Shown in pieces: positions 37,398 to 47,287 of a stretch of 64,000 bases of DNA. Both the position numbers and the translations under genes were made by a program. The stretch is from Kocuria soli (GTDB lineage Bacteria; Actinomycetota; Actinomycetes; Actinomycetales; Micrococcaceae). The stretch spans positions 1 to 64,000 of the forward strand of contig NZ_RKMF01000009.1 in assembly GCF_003797835.1 (NCBI RefSeq), written 5' to 3'. Each line of letters starts with the position of its first letter. Positions within the stretch are counted from its first letter, which is position 1. Under the pieces are notes generated by a model that saw only the letters and a list, made by a program, of their open reading frames with translations, searched no databases and was not told the origin of the DNA.

Positions 37398-38882
37398 GTG
37401 AAGCACGCGACAACCACCGAGTCCACAGACGTACTGCTGGTGGGAGGCGGCATCATGTCGGCCACCTTGGGTGCCCTGCTCACCGAGCTGGAGCCGACCT
37501 GGAAGATCACCCTTGTCGAGCGCCTGGACGAGATCGGCAAGGAGAGTTCGGGCGTCTGGAACAACGCAGGCACGGGCCACTCCGCACTGTGCGAGTTGAA
37601 CTACGCCCCCATGAAGGCCGACGGGACCGTTGGCACCGCCAAGGCCGTGACCATCAACGAGCAGTTCCAGACCTCCCGCCAGTTCTGGGCCACCATGGTT
37701 GAGGAAGGCAAGCTGGGCCAGGCCTCCGATTTCATCAACCCCGTCCCGCACATCTCGATGGTCTTCAACGACGATCACGTGCGTTACCTGAAGGCACGCC
37801 ACGAGGCGTTCAAGCAGCACAAGCTCTTCGAACGCATGGAGTACTCCGAGGACCGTGACCAGCTGGCGCAGTGGGCTCCTTTGACCATGCGCGGCCGCGG
37901 CTCCGAATCCGTGGCGGCCACGTTCGCGCCGGAAGGCACTGACGTCAACTTCGGTGAACTCACCCGTCAGCTGGTCGCCCACATGTCGGCCAACGGTGCC
38001 GAGGTCCGCACGGGAACGCAGGTGAGCAACCTCAACAAGGAGTCGGACGGAACCTGGACCGCCTGCACCACCAATCGTTTGGATTCCGAGGACAGTCGGG
38101 AGATCCGGGCCAAGTTCGTCTTCGTCGGCGCGGGTGGCGGAGCACTGCCGTTGTTGCAGAAGTCGGGGATCCCGGAGATCAAGGGGTTCGGCGGCTTCCC
38201 CGTCTCCGGTCTCTGGTTGCGCAACACCAAGCCGGAGATCGCCGAACAACACAACGCAAAGGTCTACGGCCAGGCCTCCGTGGGCGCTCCCCCGATGTCC
38301 GTCCCGCACCTGGACACCCGGTTCGAGAACGGCGAGAAGTCGCTGTTGTTCGGCCCCTACGGCGGCTTCAAGCCGAACTTCCTCAAGCAGGGCTCGCTCT
38401 TCGACCTGCCGCGTTCCGTGCGCACCGACAACCTGTACCCCATGACCCGCGCGGGCCTGGCCAACCTGGATCTGGTCAAGTACCTGATCTCGGAGCTCAT
38501 GAAGAACAAGGAACAGCGGGTCGAGGCGTTGCAGGAGTACTACCCCACGGCCGACGGCGACGACTGGGAGCTAGTTCACGCCGGTCAGCGCGTGCAGGTC
38601 ATGCGCAAGGACAAGGAGAAGGGCGGCGTCCTCCAGTTCGGGACCGAGCTCATCACCGCCGAGGACGGGTCCATCGCCGGGCTGCTGGGTGCCTCCCCCG
38701 GAGCCTCGACCGCTGTGCCGATCATGCTGGACCTGTTGGCCAAGTGTTTCCCGCAGCACAAGGGCACCTGGCAGTCCCGACTTACGGAACTGATCCCCGC
38801 CTACGGCCGCACGCTCGACGACGATCCGCGTCTGGCCGACGAGATCATGGGACACACCGGCGGAGTTCTGGGCATCAAGTGA
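37398..38882 (+). CDS. mqo: Malate:quinone oxidoreductase
   Basis: Mqo is a peripheral membrane FAD enzyme oxidising malate to oxaloacetate with electrons passed to quinone. The 494-residue protein begins near the FAD motif [18 protein letters not shown] and contains [22 protein letters not shown] near 60 and [19 protein letters not shown] near 430, diagnostic of Mqo. I chose GTG 37398 because CAGGAGAGCACGTA gives a good Shine-Dalgarno. It appears monocistronic, with a hairpin downstream. Confidence 0.97.
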   Translation: MKHATTTESTDVLLVGGGIMSATLGALLTELEPTWKITLVERLDEIGKESSGVWNNAGTGHSALCELNYAPMKADGTVGTAKAVTINEQFQTSRQFWATMVEEGKLGQASDFINPVPHISMVFNDDHVRYLKARHEAFKQHKLFERMEYSEDRDQLAQWAPLTMRGRGSESVAATFAPEGTDVNFGELTRQLVAHMSANGAEVRTGTQVSNLNKESDGTWTACTTNRLDSEDSREIRAKFVFVGAGGGALPLLQKSGIPEIKGFGGFPVSGLWLRNTKPEIAEQHNAKVYGQASVGAPPMSVPHLDTRFENGEKSLLFGPYGGFKPNFLKQGSLFDLPRSVRTDNLYPMTRAGLANLDLVKYLISELMKNKEQRVEALQEYYPTADGDDWELVHAGQRVQVMRKDKEKGGVLQFGTELITAEDGSIAGLLGASPGASTAVPIMLDLLAKCFPQHKGTWQSRLTELIPAYGRTLDDDPRLADEIMGHTGGVLGIK

Positions 38883-38936
38883 GTTTCACGCACTGACCTC
38901 CAGGGGAAGTGCCCGTCACCTGCCGCACGAAGCAGT

Positions 38937-38974
38937 CATCGACGGCGACGCCGCACCGGCCGTCGCCGTCGATG
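38937..38974 (+). terminator. mqo terminator-like hairpin
   Basis: A 13-bp perfect stem CATCGACGGCGAC/GTCGCCGTCGATG (38937-38949 with 38962-38974), 12-nt loop, 55 bases after the mqo stop. No U tract. Confidence 0.6.
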
Positions 38975-39099
38975 CCCGTTTCCGGGCCCGAACGCGACTG
39001 ACCCCCCCCCGAGATCCACTTGTGATGGTCTATGCCAATTCAACGAAATTGCCACACAATGGCGGACGACCAGGCCCGGCCAATCGGAATCACTTCGCT

Positions 39100-39105
39100 T
39101 ACTAT
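39100..39105 (+). promoter_or_regulatory. -10 element of second MarR gene (leaderless GTG)
   Basis: TACTAT with exactly 6 nt to GTG 39112, in an AT-richer stretch. Confidence 0.6.
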
Positions 39106-39111
39106 TGCTCC

Positions 39112-39573
39112 GTGCCCATCAGAGAAACCACAAATGACCCCGTGGAGACCTCCACGGCAGCCTGGGAAGCGCTGTACCGTGCACAGGTCACGGTGATGCG
39201 TCGGTTGCAGCGTCGCGAAGAATTCGCTGATCTTTCCATGCGCGAGTACGACGTCCTGTTCAACCTCTCCCGGGCAGATGACCGCGGAATCCGGTTGAAC
39301 GAACTCAACGAGTACGTCCTGCTGACCCAGTCGAGCCTCTCCCGCATGCTGGAACGTCTCGAGTCTAAAGGCCTGGTCCACCGCTGGCAGGACCCCCAGG
39401 ACCTGCGGGGCCTGCGGATCCGTCTGACCGAGGACGGTCATGACCTACAGGCGCGGATCGCTGAGCACTTCGACCGCCACGTGCACGAACTCATGGCCAA
39501 CGGTCTGGACCCGGAGGAACTGCGGATCCTGACCCGTTTGTCCGACCGCTTACGGCAGAGCCTTCGAGACTGA
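39112..39573 (+). CDS. MarR-family transcriptional regulator
   Basis: The 153-residue regulator has the winged helix with LNELNEYVLLTQSSLSRMLERL near 60-82 and the wing RWQDPQDLRGLRIRLTEDG near 92-110. GTG 39112 (MPIRETTNDPVE) is preferred over an ATG at 39022 because a well-spaced -10 immediately precedes it. The neighbours, mqo upstream and a YihY membrane protein downstream, do not indicate its target or ligand. Confidence 0.85.
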   Translation: MPIRETTNDPVETSTAAWEALYRAQVTVMRRLQRREEFADLSMREYDVLFNLSRADDRGIRLNELNEYVLLTQSSLSRMLERLESKGLVHRWQDPQDLRGLRIRLTEDGHDLQARIAEHFDRHVHELMANGLDPEELRILTRLSDRLRQSLRD

Positions 39574-39648
39574 CCCGACAGCTTTTGCGCGTCACCCGCA
39601 ACCTGGTCTGCATCGCCCAAGACCGGACGGCGTGATGTGGCACGTCCA

Positions 39649-39682
39649 GATGCCTCCCATCAGTAAACTGATGGGAGGCATC
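39649..39682 (+). terminator. Hairpin after MarR gene
   Basis: A perfect 16-bp stem (39649-39664 with 39667-39682, GATGCCTCCCATCAGT and complement) with a 2-base centre. It sits in the MarR-YihY gap and is followed by CTTC rather than a clear T tract. Confidence 0.65.
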
Positions 39683-39762
39683 CTTCATGCTGTACACCAC
39701 TCGTCGGTCCCCCATCGATGAGCAGCTACGGGGTGACCCTGTCACACAGGAATGGAGACGAC

Positions 39763-40932
39763 GTGTCCAAGAACACCCTTCGCGAAACCCTCGAGCGGGC
39801 GGAGGCACCCGCCACGGAGAGCAGGTCCAAACCCAACAGCCCCGGAGACGTCTCCAAGCGCTCCTGGATGTACGTCTTCAAGCGCGCACTGGCTGAGTTC
39901 ACGCAGGACGGCTGCACGGACCTGGCAGCGTCCTTGACCTACTTCACCGTCCTGTCCGTTTTCCCCGGTCTGCTGGCCGTGGTGTCTCTGCTGGGTGTCT
40001 TCGGGCAGGGTGAGCAGACCACCAAGGCGATCACGGACTTCCTCTCCGGCAGGGTCCCGGCCGAACTCAACACGCTGTTGGAACCCACGATCAGTAACCT
40101 CGCCAGCTCGAGCGGAGCCGGCCTGGCCGCATTGATCATCGGTGTCGCATCCGGTCTGTGGACGGCATCGGGCTACGTCGGTGCGTTCTCCCGCGCCATG
40201 AACCGGGTCTACGACATCTCCGAAGGCCGCGGATTCGTCAAACACAAGGCAACCATGCTGGGGGTGACTTTGTTCGTCGTCATCACCGTGGTCCTGGTCT
40301 TCCTCATGGTCCTCCTGTCCGGCGGGATCGCTCGATCGGTCGGTGACCTGATCGGTCTCGGCGAGACCAGCGTGATGGTGTGGAACATCGCCAAGTGGCC
40401 CGTGATCCTGTTGCTGCTGGTCCTGCTCGTGGCAGTGCTCTACTACTTCACGCCGAACGTCCAGCAGCCCAAGTTCAAGTGGGTCTCCCCGGGTGCGCTG
40501 TTCGCAATTGTCGGCGCGATCGTGGCCGGCGCGGCCTTCTCCGTCTATGCCACCCAGTTCGCCTCCCAGACCTCGACATACGGGGTCATCGGTGGCGTGA
40601 TCCTGGGCCTGTTGGGAATCTGGATCTTCAACAACGTCCTGCTGTTGGGCGCTGAAATCGATGCCGAGATCCAGCGTGGCCGTGAACTCGAGGCGGGCAT
40701 CCCGTCCGAGGAGATGCTTCACCTGCCTCCCAGAGACGTCAAGACGGTGACCAAGGCATTGACCAAGCACGAGAAGCTGGTCGAGGAAGGCCGCAAGGTC
40801 CGCCTGGCCAACGAGACCGTGGACTACCGCTCTCAGGGTAAGGACGGGGGGTCCGAGGGCCGCGCGGAGGTCGCCAATTTTGACGGTGACGCCAAGCAGG
40901 TCCTGGAACGCGAGCGGACCCGTACCCGCTGA
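39763..40932 (+). CDS. YihY/virulence factor BrkB family membrane protein
   Basis: The 389-residue integral membrane protein has about six transmembrane segments between residues 50 and 300 ([19 protein letters not shown] first, then [19 protein letters not shown]). It carries the YihY hallmarks [16 protein letters not shown] and [17 protein letters not shown] cytoplasmic tail of about 90 residues is highly charged. Family members have been proposed as transporters or nuclease-like proteins (an early RNase BN label proved wrong); its function is unknown. GTG 39763 follows ATGGAGACGAC; the longer in-frame ATG 39718 is less likely. Confidence 0.9.
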   Translation: MSKNTLRETLERAEAPATESRSKPNSPGDVSKRSWMYVFKRALAEFTQDGCTDLAASLTYFTVLSVFPGLLAVVSLLGVFGQGEQTTKAITDFLSGRVPAELNTLLEPTISNLASSSGAGLAALIIGVASGLWTASGYVGAFSRAMNRVYDISEGRGFVKHKATMLGVTLFVVITVVLVFLMVLLSGGIARSVGDLIGLGETSVMVWNIAKWPVILLLLVLLVAVLYYFTPNVQQPKFKWVSPGALFAIVGAIVAGAAFSVYATQFASQTSTYGVIGGVILGLLGIWIFNNVLLLGAEIDAEIQRGRELEAGIPSEEMLHLPPRDVKTVTKALTKHEKLVEEGRKVRLANETVDYRSQGKDGGSEGRAEVANFDGDAKQVLERERTRTR

Positions 40933-41068
40933 CGCACCGGGCGTCGGACACGAGTCGAGGACACGGCCGACCGGGTGGCTTCCTGATGAAGCTGACCGGT
41001 TGGCCGTGTCCTTTGTGCCCCTAGACTGGTGGCACCCTGCACGCCAACCACGAAAGCGGAGTCAATCC

Positions 41069-42196
41069 ATGCATGAGGTCAAGGCCGTCGTCGTCAAGGC
41101 CAAGAACGAACCCGCCGTCGTCGAGACGATCCTGGTTCCCGACCCGGGCCCCGGTGAGGCGCTGGTGGACGTTCTCACCTGCGGAGTGTGCCAGACCGAC
41201 CACCACTACCAGGTGGGCGGTGTCTCGGATGACTTCCCTTTCTTGTTGGGGCACGAGGCCACGGGCGTGGTGTCCGCGCTGGGCGAGGGCGTGACGGGCC
41301 TGGCGGTCGGCGATCGGGTGATCCTCAACTGGCGCGCCGTGTGTGGTGAATGCCGGGCCTGCCGTCGCGGAGAGCCCTGGTACTGCTTCGCCACCCACAA
41401 CGCGAGCACCAAGATGACATTGCAGGACGGAACCGAGCTCACCCCCGCTCTGGGCATCGGCGCCTTCACGGAGAAGACGCTGGTGGCCGCCGGGCAGTGC
41501 ACCAAGATCGACGGCGACCTGGAACCCTCGCAGTACGCGGCCGTTGGCCTGCTGGGCTGCGGCGTCACCGCCGGGCTGGGCGCCGTGTTGAACACCGGGG
41601 CGCTCAAGCGCGGTGAGACCGTGGCCGTCTTCGGCTGCGGCGGGGTGGGGACGGCCGCCGTCGCCGGGGCCAAGCTGGGCGGAGCCACGCGCATCATCGC
41701 CGTGGACCTGGACGACGAAAAGCTTGCCACCGCGCAGGGATTCGGTGCCACCGACCTCGTGAACTCACGCAACCAGGACCCGGTGGCCGCGATCCAGGAA
41801 CTGACGGACGGAAACGGGGCTGATCTGGTGATCGACGCCGTGGGCATTGCCAAGACCTTCCAGCAGGCCTTCGAAGCACGCGACCTGGCCGGGCGCATGG
41901 TCCTGGTCGGGGTTCCGGATCCGGGGACCACGTGGGAGATTCCGCTGGACCAGGTGTTCGGTCGCGGCGGGTCCATCAAGTCCGCGTGGTACGGCGACTG
42001 CCTGCCCAATCGTGACTTCCCGATGTTCGTTGACCACTACCGGTTGGGGAACCTGGACCTGGACGGGTTCGTGTCCGAACGTATCTCGATCAACGACGTC
42101 GAACCGGCCTTCACCAAGATGCGCGAGAGCAAGGTCCTGCGCTCGGTGGTCGAACTGGAGAATCTGCACACCCTCGCCGACCAGGAGGTCCAGTGA
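41069..42196 (+). CDS. adhE2: S-(hydroxymethyl)mycothiol dehydrogenase
   Basis: This 375-residue zinc alcohol dehydrogenase oxidises the formaldehyde-mycothiol adduct to S-formylmycothiol. It closely matches (recalled) mycobacterial MscR/AdhE2: [14 protein letters not shown] near 38 with the first zinc ligand, GHEATGVV near 60, the structural zinc Cys cluster [15 protein letters not shown] near 92, and the NAD motif [14 protein letters not shown] near 190. ATG 41069 follows AAGCGGAG. The next gene, an MBL hydrolase, starts at its stop (TGATG), the typical partner arrangement. Confidence 0.93.
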   Translation: MHEVKAVVVKAKNEPAVVETILVPDPGPGEALVDVLTCGVCQTDHHYQVGGVSDDFPFLLGHEATGVVSALGEGVTGLAVGDRVILNWRAVCGECRACRRGEPWYCFATHNASTKMTLQDGTELTPALGIGAFTEKTLVAAGQCTKIDGDLEPSQYAAVGLLGCGVTAGLGAVLNTGALKRGETVAVFGCGGVGTAAVAGAKLGGATRIIAVDLDDEKLATAQGFGATDLVNSRNQDPVAAIQELTDGNGADLVIDAVGIAKTFQQAFEARDLAGRMVLVGVPDPGTTWEIPLDQVFGRGGSIKSAWYGDCLPNRDFPMFVDHYRLGNLDLDGFVSERISINDVEPAFTKMRESKVLRSVVELENLHTLADQEVQ

Positions 42197-42855
42197 TGAC
42201 CGAGATCGTCAAGGAATCGGCCGACGGCCGCGTTCGGGTCCAGAACTGCGTCACCAGTGGCACGTTCTCCCTGGACGGGGGAACGTGGGACGTGGACAAC
42301 AACGTGTGGGTCGTGGGCAACGACGACGAGTGCTTTGTGATCGATCCCGCCCACTCCCCGGCCGTCGTCGCAGAGGCGGTCGGTGGACGCACGGTCAAAG
42401 GCATCCTCCTGACCCACGGTCACGACGACCACATCCGCGCCGCGCAGGACACCGCAGCGCTCATCGGTGGTCAGATCCATCTGCACCCAGCGGATCGGAT
42501 GCTCTGGGACAGCGTCCATCCCGATACCGCCCCGGATCACGAGTTGACCGACGGGGAGGTCTTCGAACTGGACGGCATCGGGCTGACCGTTCTGTCCACG
42601 CCGGGCCACTCCCCCGGTTCCGTGTGCTTCCACAGCCCGGAACTGGGTGTGGTGTTTTCCGGTGACACCCTCTTCCAGGGTGGCCCCGGCGCAACGGGCC
42701 GTTCCTACTCGGACTTCCCCACCATCGTCGAGTCGATCCGCGAGCGCCTTCTGGTCCTGGCTCCAGAAACCGTGGTGCTCACCGGGCACGGCGACTCGAC
42801 GACGATCGGCTCAGAGGCCGGGCACGTCCAGGAATGGTTGGACCGCGGCCACTGA
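42196..42855 (+). CDS. MBL-fold hydrolase, probable S-formylmycothiol-linked partner
   Basis: The 219-residue metallo-beta-lactamase-fold protein has THGHDDHIRAA near 75-85 (HxHxDH site), HSPGSVCFHSPE near 137, a conserved Asp in FSGDTLFQG near 155, and a late His in TGHGDSTTIG near 197. Start ATG 42196 shares a base with the adhE2 stop and follows CAGGAGGTCC. Glyoxalase II-type enzymes hydrolyse thioesters, so hydrolysis of S-formylmycothiol to formate plus mycothiol is a reasonable inference from its coupling to adhE2. Not demonstrated by the sequence. Confidence 0.85.
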   Translation: MTEIVKESADGRVRVQNCVTSGTFSLDGGTWDVDNNVWVVGNDDECFVIDPAHSPAVVAEAVGGRTVKGILLTHGHDDHIRAAQDTAALIGGQIHLHPADRMLWDSVHPDTAPDHELTDGEVFELDGIGLTVLSTPGHSPGSVCFHSPELGVVFSGDTLFQGGPGATGRSYSDFPTIVESIRERLLVLAPETVVLTGHGDSTTIGSEAGHVQEWLDRGH

Positions 42856-42874
42856 TCCGCGAACGCCCGCAAGG

Positions 42875-42916
42875 CGCACCGGGGGCCGACACCGATCGGT
42901 GTCGGTCCCCGGTGCG
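42875..42916. terminator. Bidirectional terminator
   Basis: A 42-base inverted repeat with nearly 20 bp of stem (one G-T pair) and centre CCGATCGG lies between the MBL gene and the convergent MFS-like gene. Confidence 0.8.
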
Positions 42917-42931
42917 TACAGGGTCTGTCAC

Positions 42932-44413
42932 TCACATGCCGACGGAGGTCGAGAAGTCACCGCCCGGGGCCCAGTGGGCACTGGCCGGCATGTCCAGCGC
43001 CACACGACGTCGTCGGTCGATGAAGAGGAAGGCCGTGGCCAGCAGGAGGGTCGAAGCCATGACGGGCAGCAGCGCCACGGTCTGGTAGCCCCCGTAATTC
43101 CCCAGCCACGCCGCCAGCACCAGGCCCGCGGCCATGCCGACCTGGATGAGCACGTACGTGATCGCGCTCAGCCCGGTCGTGAGGCGCCGCGGGCTGATGA
43201 TGGGCACGATCCCGAACACGGCCACCAGAGTGGGGCCGGTGGCGGCCCCGATCACCGCGAGCACCAGCAGCATGCTGAACGGTCCCGAGGGAACCGACAT
43301 GAGCATGGTGGCCAGCACACTCGCGGCGGCGCACAGGATCCACAGGTTCCACGGGCGGCGGATACCGAATCCGGCCGTGATCACCGCGGAGATCGCCGAC
43401 AGGAGACCGAGCGCCGCGAACTGGGCGCCGATGCTCTCGACGACGTCGATGCTGGCGGCGAAATAGACAAGGCCGATCTGCACGGAGCCCCACAACAGAC
43501 CCAAACAACCCCCACCGAGAACCGGAAGGAACCGCACGATGCGCCGTGAACGCCGACGACGACGTTCAGCGCGGTTCAGGTTCTTGCTCGAGCTCACCCA
43601 CAGGGCTGTGCCCCACACGGGGAGACCGGCGGTGGGATGCAGCAGCAGCATGGCGGTCGAGATCACCAGGAGCCCGGAGCCGGCCATGACCCCGACGAGG
43701 GACCCGGCCATGATGGCGATCACCCCGGCCACGAGTGCGCCCAGGACCATGGCCAAAGCGTCCATGACGGCGTCGTGCCGCATGGTCAGGGCCGGGAGTG
43801 ACTGGTCGCGGTGGTGGCGGAGGATCGAGGGCCACCGCAGCCTTGTGGCAATGCCCAGCTGAGGTGAGGCGGCACCCACCAACAGACACAGGTACCAGGG
43901 CCAGGGACCGAAGGGGTCATGGGCGCGAGCCACCAGGGTCTGCACCAGCCAGAGCACCGTCAGGACCTGGAGCACGGTCTGAACCAGGATCCCCCACTGG
44001 AAGTACTTCCAGGGTGCGTACAGACCCGTGATTCCGGTCGACACGGCGTGTCCGAGATAGATGGCGGCGGCACACAAGGCCCCCCACGAACCCGAGCCGG
44101 AGGCCACCGCGACGTACACCATGACGCTCAACGGCATGACCACGCTCGGGAGGCGGACCAGCAGCGTGAGCACCAGGTACCAGCGGCCGACCACCGACTG
44201 GAGGCGACGGAAGTCGCCGAACAGGATCTCGCTCCACGAGGGCCGCGGCTCCGCGGCCAGACCGGGTGATCCGGTGAGCTGAATTCTGGAGCGCACGGGG
44301 GCCGACGGCGACTCGGCCGGGACCGCGTCGCCGGGCTCCGGGTCAGGGCTCGAGGGACCCACGGAGGGACCCGCGGAGGGCGTGGTGTTTTCGGGCTGGC
44401 TTCCCGTGCTCAT
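42932..44413 (-). CDS. MFS-like multi-pass membrane protein
   Basis: The 493-residue protein has about 60 acidic/Pro-rich cytoplasmic residues followed by roughly ten to twelve hydrophobic segments (for example VVMPLSVMVYVAVASG, GLLSAISAVITAGFG, MLLVLAVIGAATGPTLVAVFG), with a basic loop RAERRRRRSRR between the two halves as in MFS transporters. No substrate motif is recognisable. ATG 44413 lies close to GGAAGGAGG (3-nt spacing), and GTG 44416 is an alternative. It is divergent from the ADP-ribosylglycohydrolase-like gene. Confidence 0.7.
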   Translation of the reverse strand: MSTGSQPENTTPSAGPSVGPSSPDPEPGDAVPAESPSAPVRSRIQLTGSPGLAAEPRPSWSEILFGDFRRLQSVVGRWYLVLTLLVRLPSVVMPLSVMVYVAVASGSGSWGALCAAAIYLGHAVSTGITGLYAPWKYFQWGILVQTVLQVLTVLWLVQTLVARAHDPFGPWPWYLCLLVGAASPQLGIATRLRWPSILRHHRDQSLPALTMRHDAVMDALAMVLGALVAGVIAIMAGSLVGVMAGSGLLVISTAMLLLHPTAGLPVWGTALWVSSSKNLNRAERRRRRSRRIVRFLPVLGGGCLGLLWGSVQIGLVYFAASIDVVESIGAQFAALGLLSAISAVITAGFGIRRPWNLWILCAAASVLATMLMSVPSGPFSMLLVLAVIGAATGPTLVAVFGIVPIISPRRLTTGLSAITYVLIQVGMAAGLVLAAWLGNYGGYQTVALLPVMASTLLLATAFLFIDRRRRVALDMPASAHWAPGGDFSTSVGM

Positions 44414-44517
44414 CACCCTCCTTCCGGTCGACGGTCGTGCTACGCGCGTGGCACCGGGCCCAGACTACCGGGAGGGACGCGCAGCGGGGCCGCGGGGCTA
44501 CCGGTCGGTCCAGTTCC

Positions 44518-44523
44518 TAGACT
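44518..44523 (+). promoter_or_regulatory. -10 element of ADP-ribosylglycohydrolase-like gene
   Basis: TAGACT, 7 nt before ATG 44531 and 1 nt before an in-frame GTG at 44525, which therefore is unlikely to be the start. Confidence 0.5.
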
Positions 44524-44530
44524 GGTGGGC

Positions 44531-45670
44531 ATGTCCACCGGCACTCCTGCACCATACGCCTCCGGCCACCCCTCGGAACCTCTGTTGGATCCGGAGGTCG
44601 GGCTGCCACCTCACCCAGCCGCAGCGCACTCGCTGCCTGAATGTGTTCAGGCCGTGCTACTGGGTAGCGCCCTGGGCGACGCCGTTGCCGAGGCCGGAGC
44701 TGACGCCTTGGACGGGAGCGGTGCCACGGATACTTCGGCCGGCCCACCGCTGGCCCTGTCCGGGACCACGCAATTGGTCCTCTACACGCTGGACGGCCTG
44801 CTGGAAGCCGTCGAATGGGCCAATGTGGGCCAGCCGGCCGACGAGACCGCCTGCCTGTGGTTGGCGTACCTGCGCTGGTTGCGCACACAGGACCACCCGT
44901 GGCCCGACAACGCCCCGTCACCCCTCCCACGCTGGATCGACGCCGAGGCAGCACTGGCCGTGACGCGGCGGCCCGATGCGCAGACGCTGGCGGCGTTGTC
45001 CACGGGAGCCATGGGAGAGGTCGAGCGTCCGGTGGTCCCCGGGGCGATGGGGCCGGGTGCCATGTCCCGGTCGGTGGCCTTCGGTCTGCTCCCCGTGGGG
45101 TGGAAGTCCCTGACCACGCTGACCGTCAACGGAGCAGCCATCACCCACGGCCACCCCGAGGCGCAAGTGGCCGCCGTCGCGTATGCGTTGAGCATCCAGG
45201 CGACGGTCAACGCTGCACAGCGCGCCATCACCGAACCGGTGCGAGCAGGAGTGCAAGCCGCGCTGGAGGTGCTGCCGACCGTCACCCGTCCCGGGGAACA
45301 CACGATCGCGGCGTTGCGCACGGCCCTGGACACCTCCGACGGCGCGGTGAGCCCCGAGCAGCTGCTCGAACGGCTGGGTACTGATCAGCATGAGGCTCCC
45401 GAGGCCCTGGCCGCCGGGGTCTGGGCAGCCCTGGTCGCCGAACGGAACGGTGGGGAAGCTGACCGCATGGATCACGCGCTGCACTCGGGCGCGAAGGTCG
45501 CCGTCGAGAATCCGCACGCGGTCGGGTCGGTGGCCGGTGCCCTCACCGGTGCAGGGCTGCCGGACCCGGGCGTGTCGACACGGTGGGCGCGAGCACTGCA
45601 CGGTGGTTCGGCCGTGCAGGCGGCCGGGCGCCGGTGGTGCGACGAACTGGGATGGAACGTCAGTTCTTGA
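44531..45670 (+). CDS. ADP-ribosylglycohydrolase-like protein, metal sites degenerate
   Basis: The 379-residue, mostly helical protein has the family shape: GSALGDAVAEA near 45-55 (canonical GDAxG), a helix after SGTTQLVLYTLDGL near 77-90 where enzymes have TDDTQ, and THGHPEAQVAAVAYA near 210. The C-terminal binuclear-metal motif GxDTDTxA is replaced by SGAKVAVENPHAVGS (about 319-333). Both Asp-rich metal motifs are thus lost, so it is likely catalytically inactive or uses different chemistry. Its last 11 bases overlap the convergent APH gene. Confidence 0.7.
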   Translation: MSTGTPAPYASGHPSEPLLDPEVGLPPHPAAAHSLPECVQAVLLGSALGDAVAEAGADALDGSGATDTSAGPPLALSGTTQLVLYTLDGLLEAVEWANVGQPADETACLWLAYLRWLRTQDHPWPDNAPSPLPRWIDAEAALAVTRRPDAQTLAALSTGAMGEVERPVVPGAMGPGAMSRSVAFGLLPVGWKSLTTLTVNGAAITHGHPEAQVAAVAYALSIQATVNAAQRAITEPVRAGVQAALEVLPTVTRPGEHTIAALRTALDTSDGAVSPEQLLERLGTDQHEAPEALAAGVWAALVAERNGGEADRMDHALHSGAKVAVENPHAVGSVAGALTGAGLPDPGVSTRWARALHGGSAVQAAGRRWCDELGWNVSS

Positions 45671-46517
45671 GCAGCTGGCGCAGCCGGGTGTCGATCCACT
45701 CGTCGGCTCGCGTAACCGCCTGATTGACCTGGGCCGTGTCCATCTCCTGGACCAGGGTGTAGGCCACGGACTGCATGGGGATGATCCGGGCGTGCAACCG
45801 GGCGCGCTGCAGGATCTCCGGGGGAACCACCCTTTCGAGGGTGTCCCACCCGAAACACAGGGCCAACGTGGCCACGTCCTGCGCCGGATCCCCCAGGCAG
45901 GCGTGGTCCCAGTCGATGACCCCGGACAGATCGTCGCCCTGCCAGAGCATGTTGTGGTTCATCAGGTCCGAATGGACCAACCGAGGTGTGACCACCTCGA
46001 GGTGCGCCAGGTCGTTGATCGCCTCCCGTGCCAGTTCACGGTTACGCGGCAGCAGCATGGGGACGACCTCCTCCAGCATGACGTGCCGACGCTTGTGGCC
46101 TCCCCAGTGCTGTCCCGGACGGTCCAGGAAGCCGTCGAAGTCCGAGGTGTCGGTGGCCCAGATCTGTTCGAGCAGGCGCCCCAGGCCGGCTGCCGGAACC
46201 CCCGCGCCCCGGTGGGAGCCGGGGACCCAGGTCAGTCCCACCGCGGTGTGGCCCTTGGCCGAAATGGTGCTGGTCAGCGGGCGGGGAACGGCGAAGTCGT
46301 ACTCCGGCAAGCGGCGCAGCACTTCCGTTCGGCGCGCCAGGTTCTTGCGGGCCGACGGGTTCTTGGCGATCCGCACGGTGATGCGTTTGTCGATCTCCAC
46401 CACCAGGTGGGAGGAACCGGTGGGAACCACGGACCACCGTGTGCAGTCGCTCTTCTCCCCGAGTTCTGCCAGCACGGCGTCCACGACGTCCGCGAACGGC
46501 ATCATCCTGCGGAGCAT
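45660..46517 (-). CDS. Aminoglycoside/macrolide phosphotransferase-family kinase
   Basis: The 285-residue kinase-fold protein carries the catalytic loop LVHSDLMNHNML near 190 (HxDLxxxN) and the Mg-binding GVIDWDHACLGDPAQD near 205-220, as in APH enzymes. Resemblance to macrolide 2'-phosphotransferases is only general, so a resistance role is not established and a metabolite kinase is equally possible. ATG 46517 is preferred; ATG 46505 or 46502 also fit. It overlaps rdgB slightly only if started at 46517-46523 (no Shine-Dalgarno), and overlaps the convergent neighbour's stop. Confidence 0.78.
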   Translation of the reverse strand: MLRRMMPFADVVDAVLAELGEKSDCTRWSVVPTGSSHLVVEIDKRITVRIAKNPSARKNLARRTEVLRRLPEYDFAVPRPLTSTISAKGHTAVGLTWVPGSHRGAGVPAAGLGRLLEQIWATDTSDFDGFLDRPGQHWGGHKRRHVMLEEVVPMLLPRNRELAREAINDLAHLEVVTPRLVHSDLMNHNMLWQGDDLSGVIDWDHACLGDPAQDVATLALCFGWDTLERVVPPEILQRARLHARIIPMQSVAYTLVQEMDTAQVNQAVTRADEWIDTRLRQLLKN

Positions 46518-46522
46518 CTGGG

Positions 46523-47287
46523 CTACCACGGCTGGTTCTCCGGTCCGGCGGGTGCGGAGCCTTCGGCAGGTTTCCCCGCTCGAAGCACGTGGAGGACGTG
46601 GGGCATCAAGGCACGAACGGCCCGGCCACGATGGCTGATCGCGTTCTTCTGCTCCGCCGTGAGTTCCGCGCAGGTCAGATCGAGCCCGTCGGGTTGAAGA
46701 ACGGGGTCGTAGCCGAAACCGCCCTGACCGGCGGGCTCCGTCCGTAGCGTCCCACGCAGGATCCCGTGTTCCACGTGCTCGTACCCGTCGGGAGTCACCA
46801 GTGCTGCCGCGCACACGAACTGGGCACCGCGGTGCTCGGGGGCGATGTCCCCCAGCTGAGCCAGCAGCAGTTTCAGGTTCGCCCTGTCCGCGCCATGGGT
46901 GCCCGACCACCGAGCCGAGAAGATCCCGGGAGCGCCGCCGAGCACGTCCACCGCCAGCCCGGAGTCATCTGCCACGGCCGGAAGTCCGGAAGCGGCGGCC
47001 GCGGCACGCGCCTTGATCAGGGCGTTGGCCTCGAACGTGGTTCCGTCCTCGACGGCCTCCACCAGGCCGAGTGATCCGGCGTCGACGACGGCTGCCTGGG
47101 CGTCCAGCTCCGGGGCGGCCGCGGCAACCATGTCCCGAAGTTCCGACAACTTGCCCACGTTGTGCGTCGCGAGGACCAGACGCGCACCGTCAGGAGCCGG
47201 GGACGGGTCGTCTCCGTCCCCCGCGACGGCATGCTCGGACCGATCGTGACGAGGACTCGCGGGTGAGTCGGGTTCCGGGTCAGGCAT
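46523..47287 (-). CDS. rdgB: XTP/dITP pyrophosphatase (RdgB/HAM1)
   Basis: RdgB hydrolyses non-canonical purine triphosphates to keep them out of DNA. The 254-residue protein contains [14 protein letters not shown] near 37, [13 protein letters not shown] near 85, [22 protein letters not shown] near 105 with the metal/catalytic Asp pair, and [11 protein letters not shown] near 192. The first 35 residues are a charged unconserved tail. It overlaps rph by 8 bases. murI-MBL-rph-rdgB is a conserved actinobacterial order. Confidence 0.95.
   Translation of the reverse strand: MPDPEPDSPASPRHDRSEHAVAGDGDDPSPAPDGARLVLATHNVGKLSELRDMVAAAAPELDAQAAVVDAGSLGLVEAVEDGTTFEANALIKARAAAAASGLPAVADDSGLAVDVLGGAPGIFSARWSGTHGADRANLKLLLAQLGDIAPEHRGAQFVCAAALVTPDGYEHVEHGILRGTLRTEPAGQGGFGYDPVLQPDGLDLTCAELTAEQKNAISHRGRAVRALMPHVLHVLRAGKPAEGSAPAGPENQPW

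Noticed and set aside
39001-39012. Poly-C run after mqo as a phase-variation tract
   Set aside because: It lies in non-coding DNA about 100 bases before a MarR start and outside its -10; no gene reading frame or promoter spacing depends on it.
45660-46517. Macrolide resistance phosphotransferase
   Set aside because: Only general kinase-fold motifs are visible. No resistance-specific residues could be recognised, so no drug was assigned.
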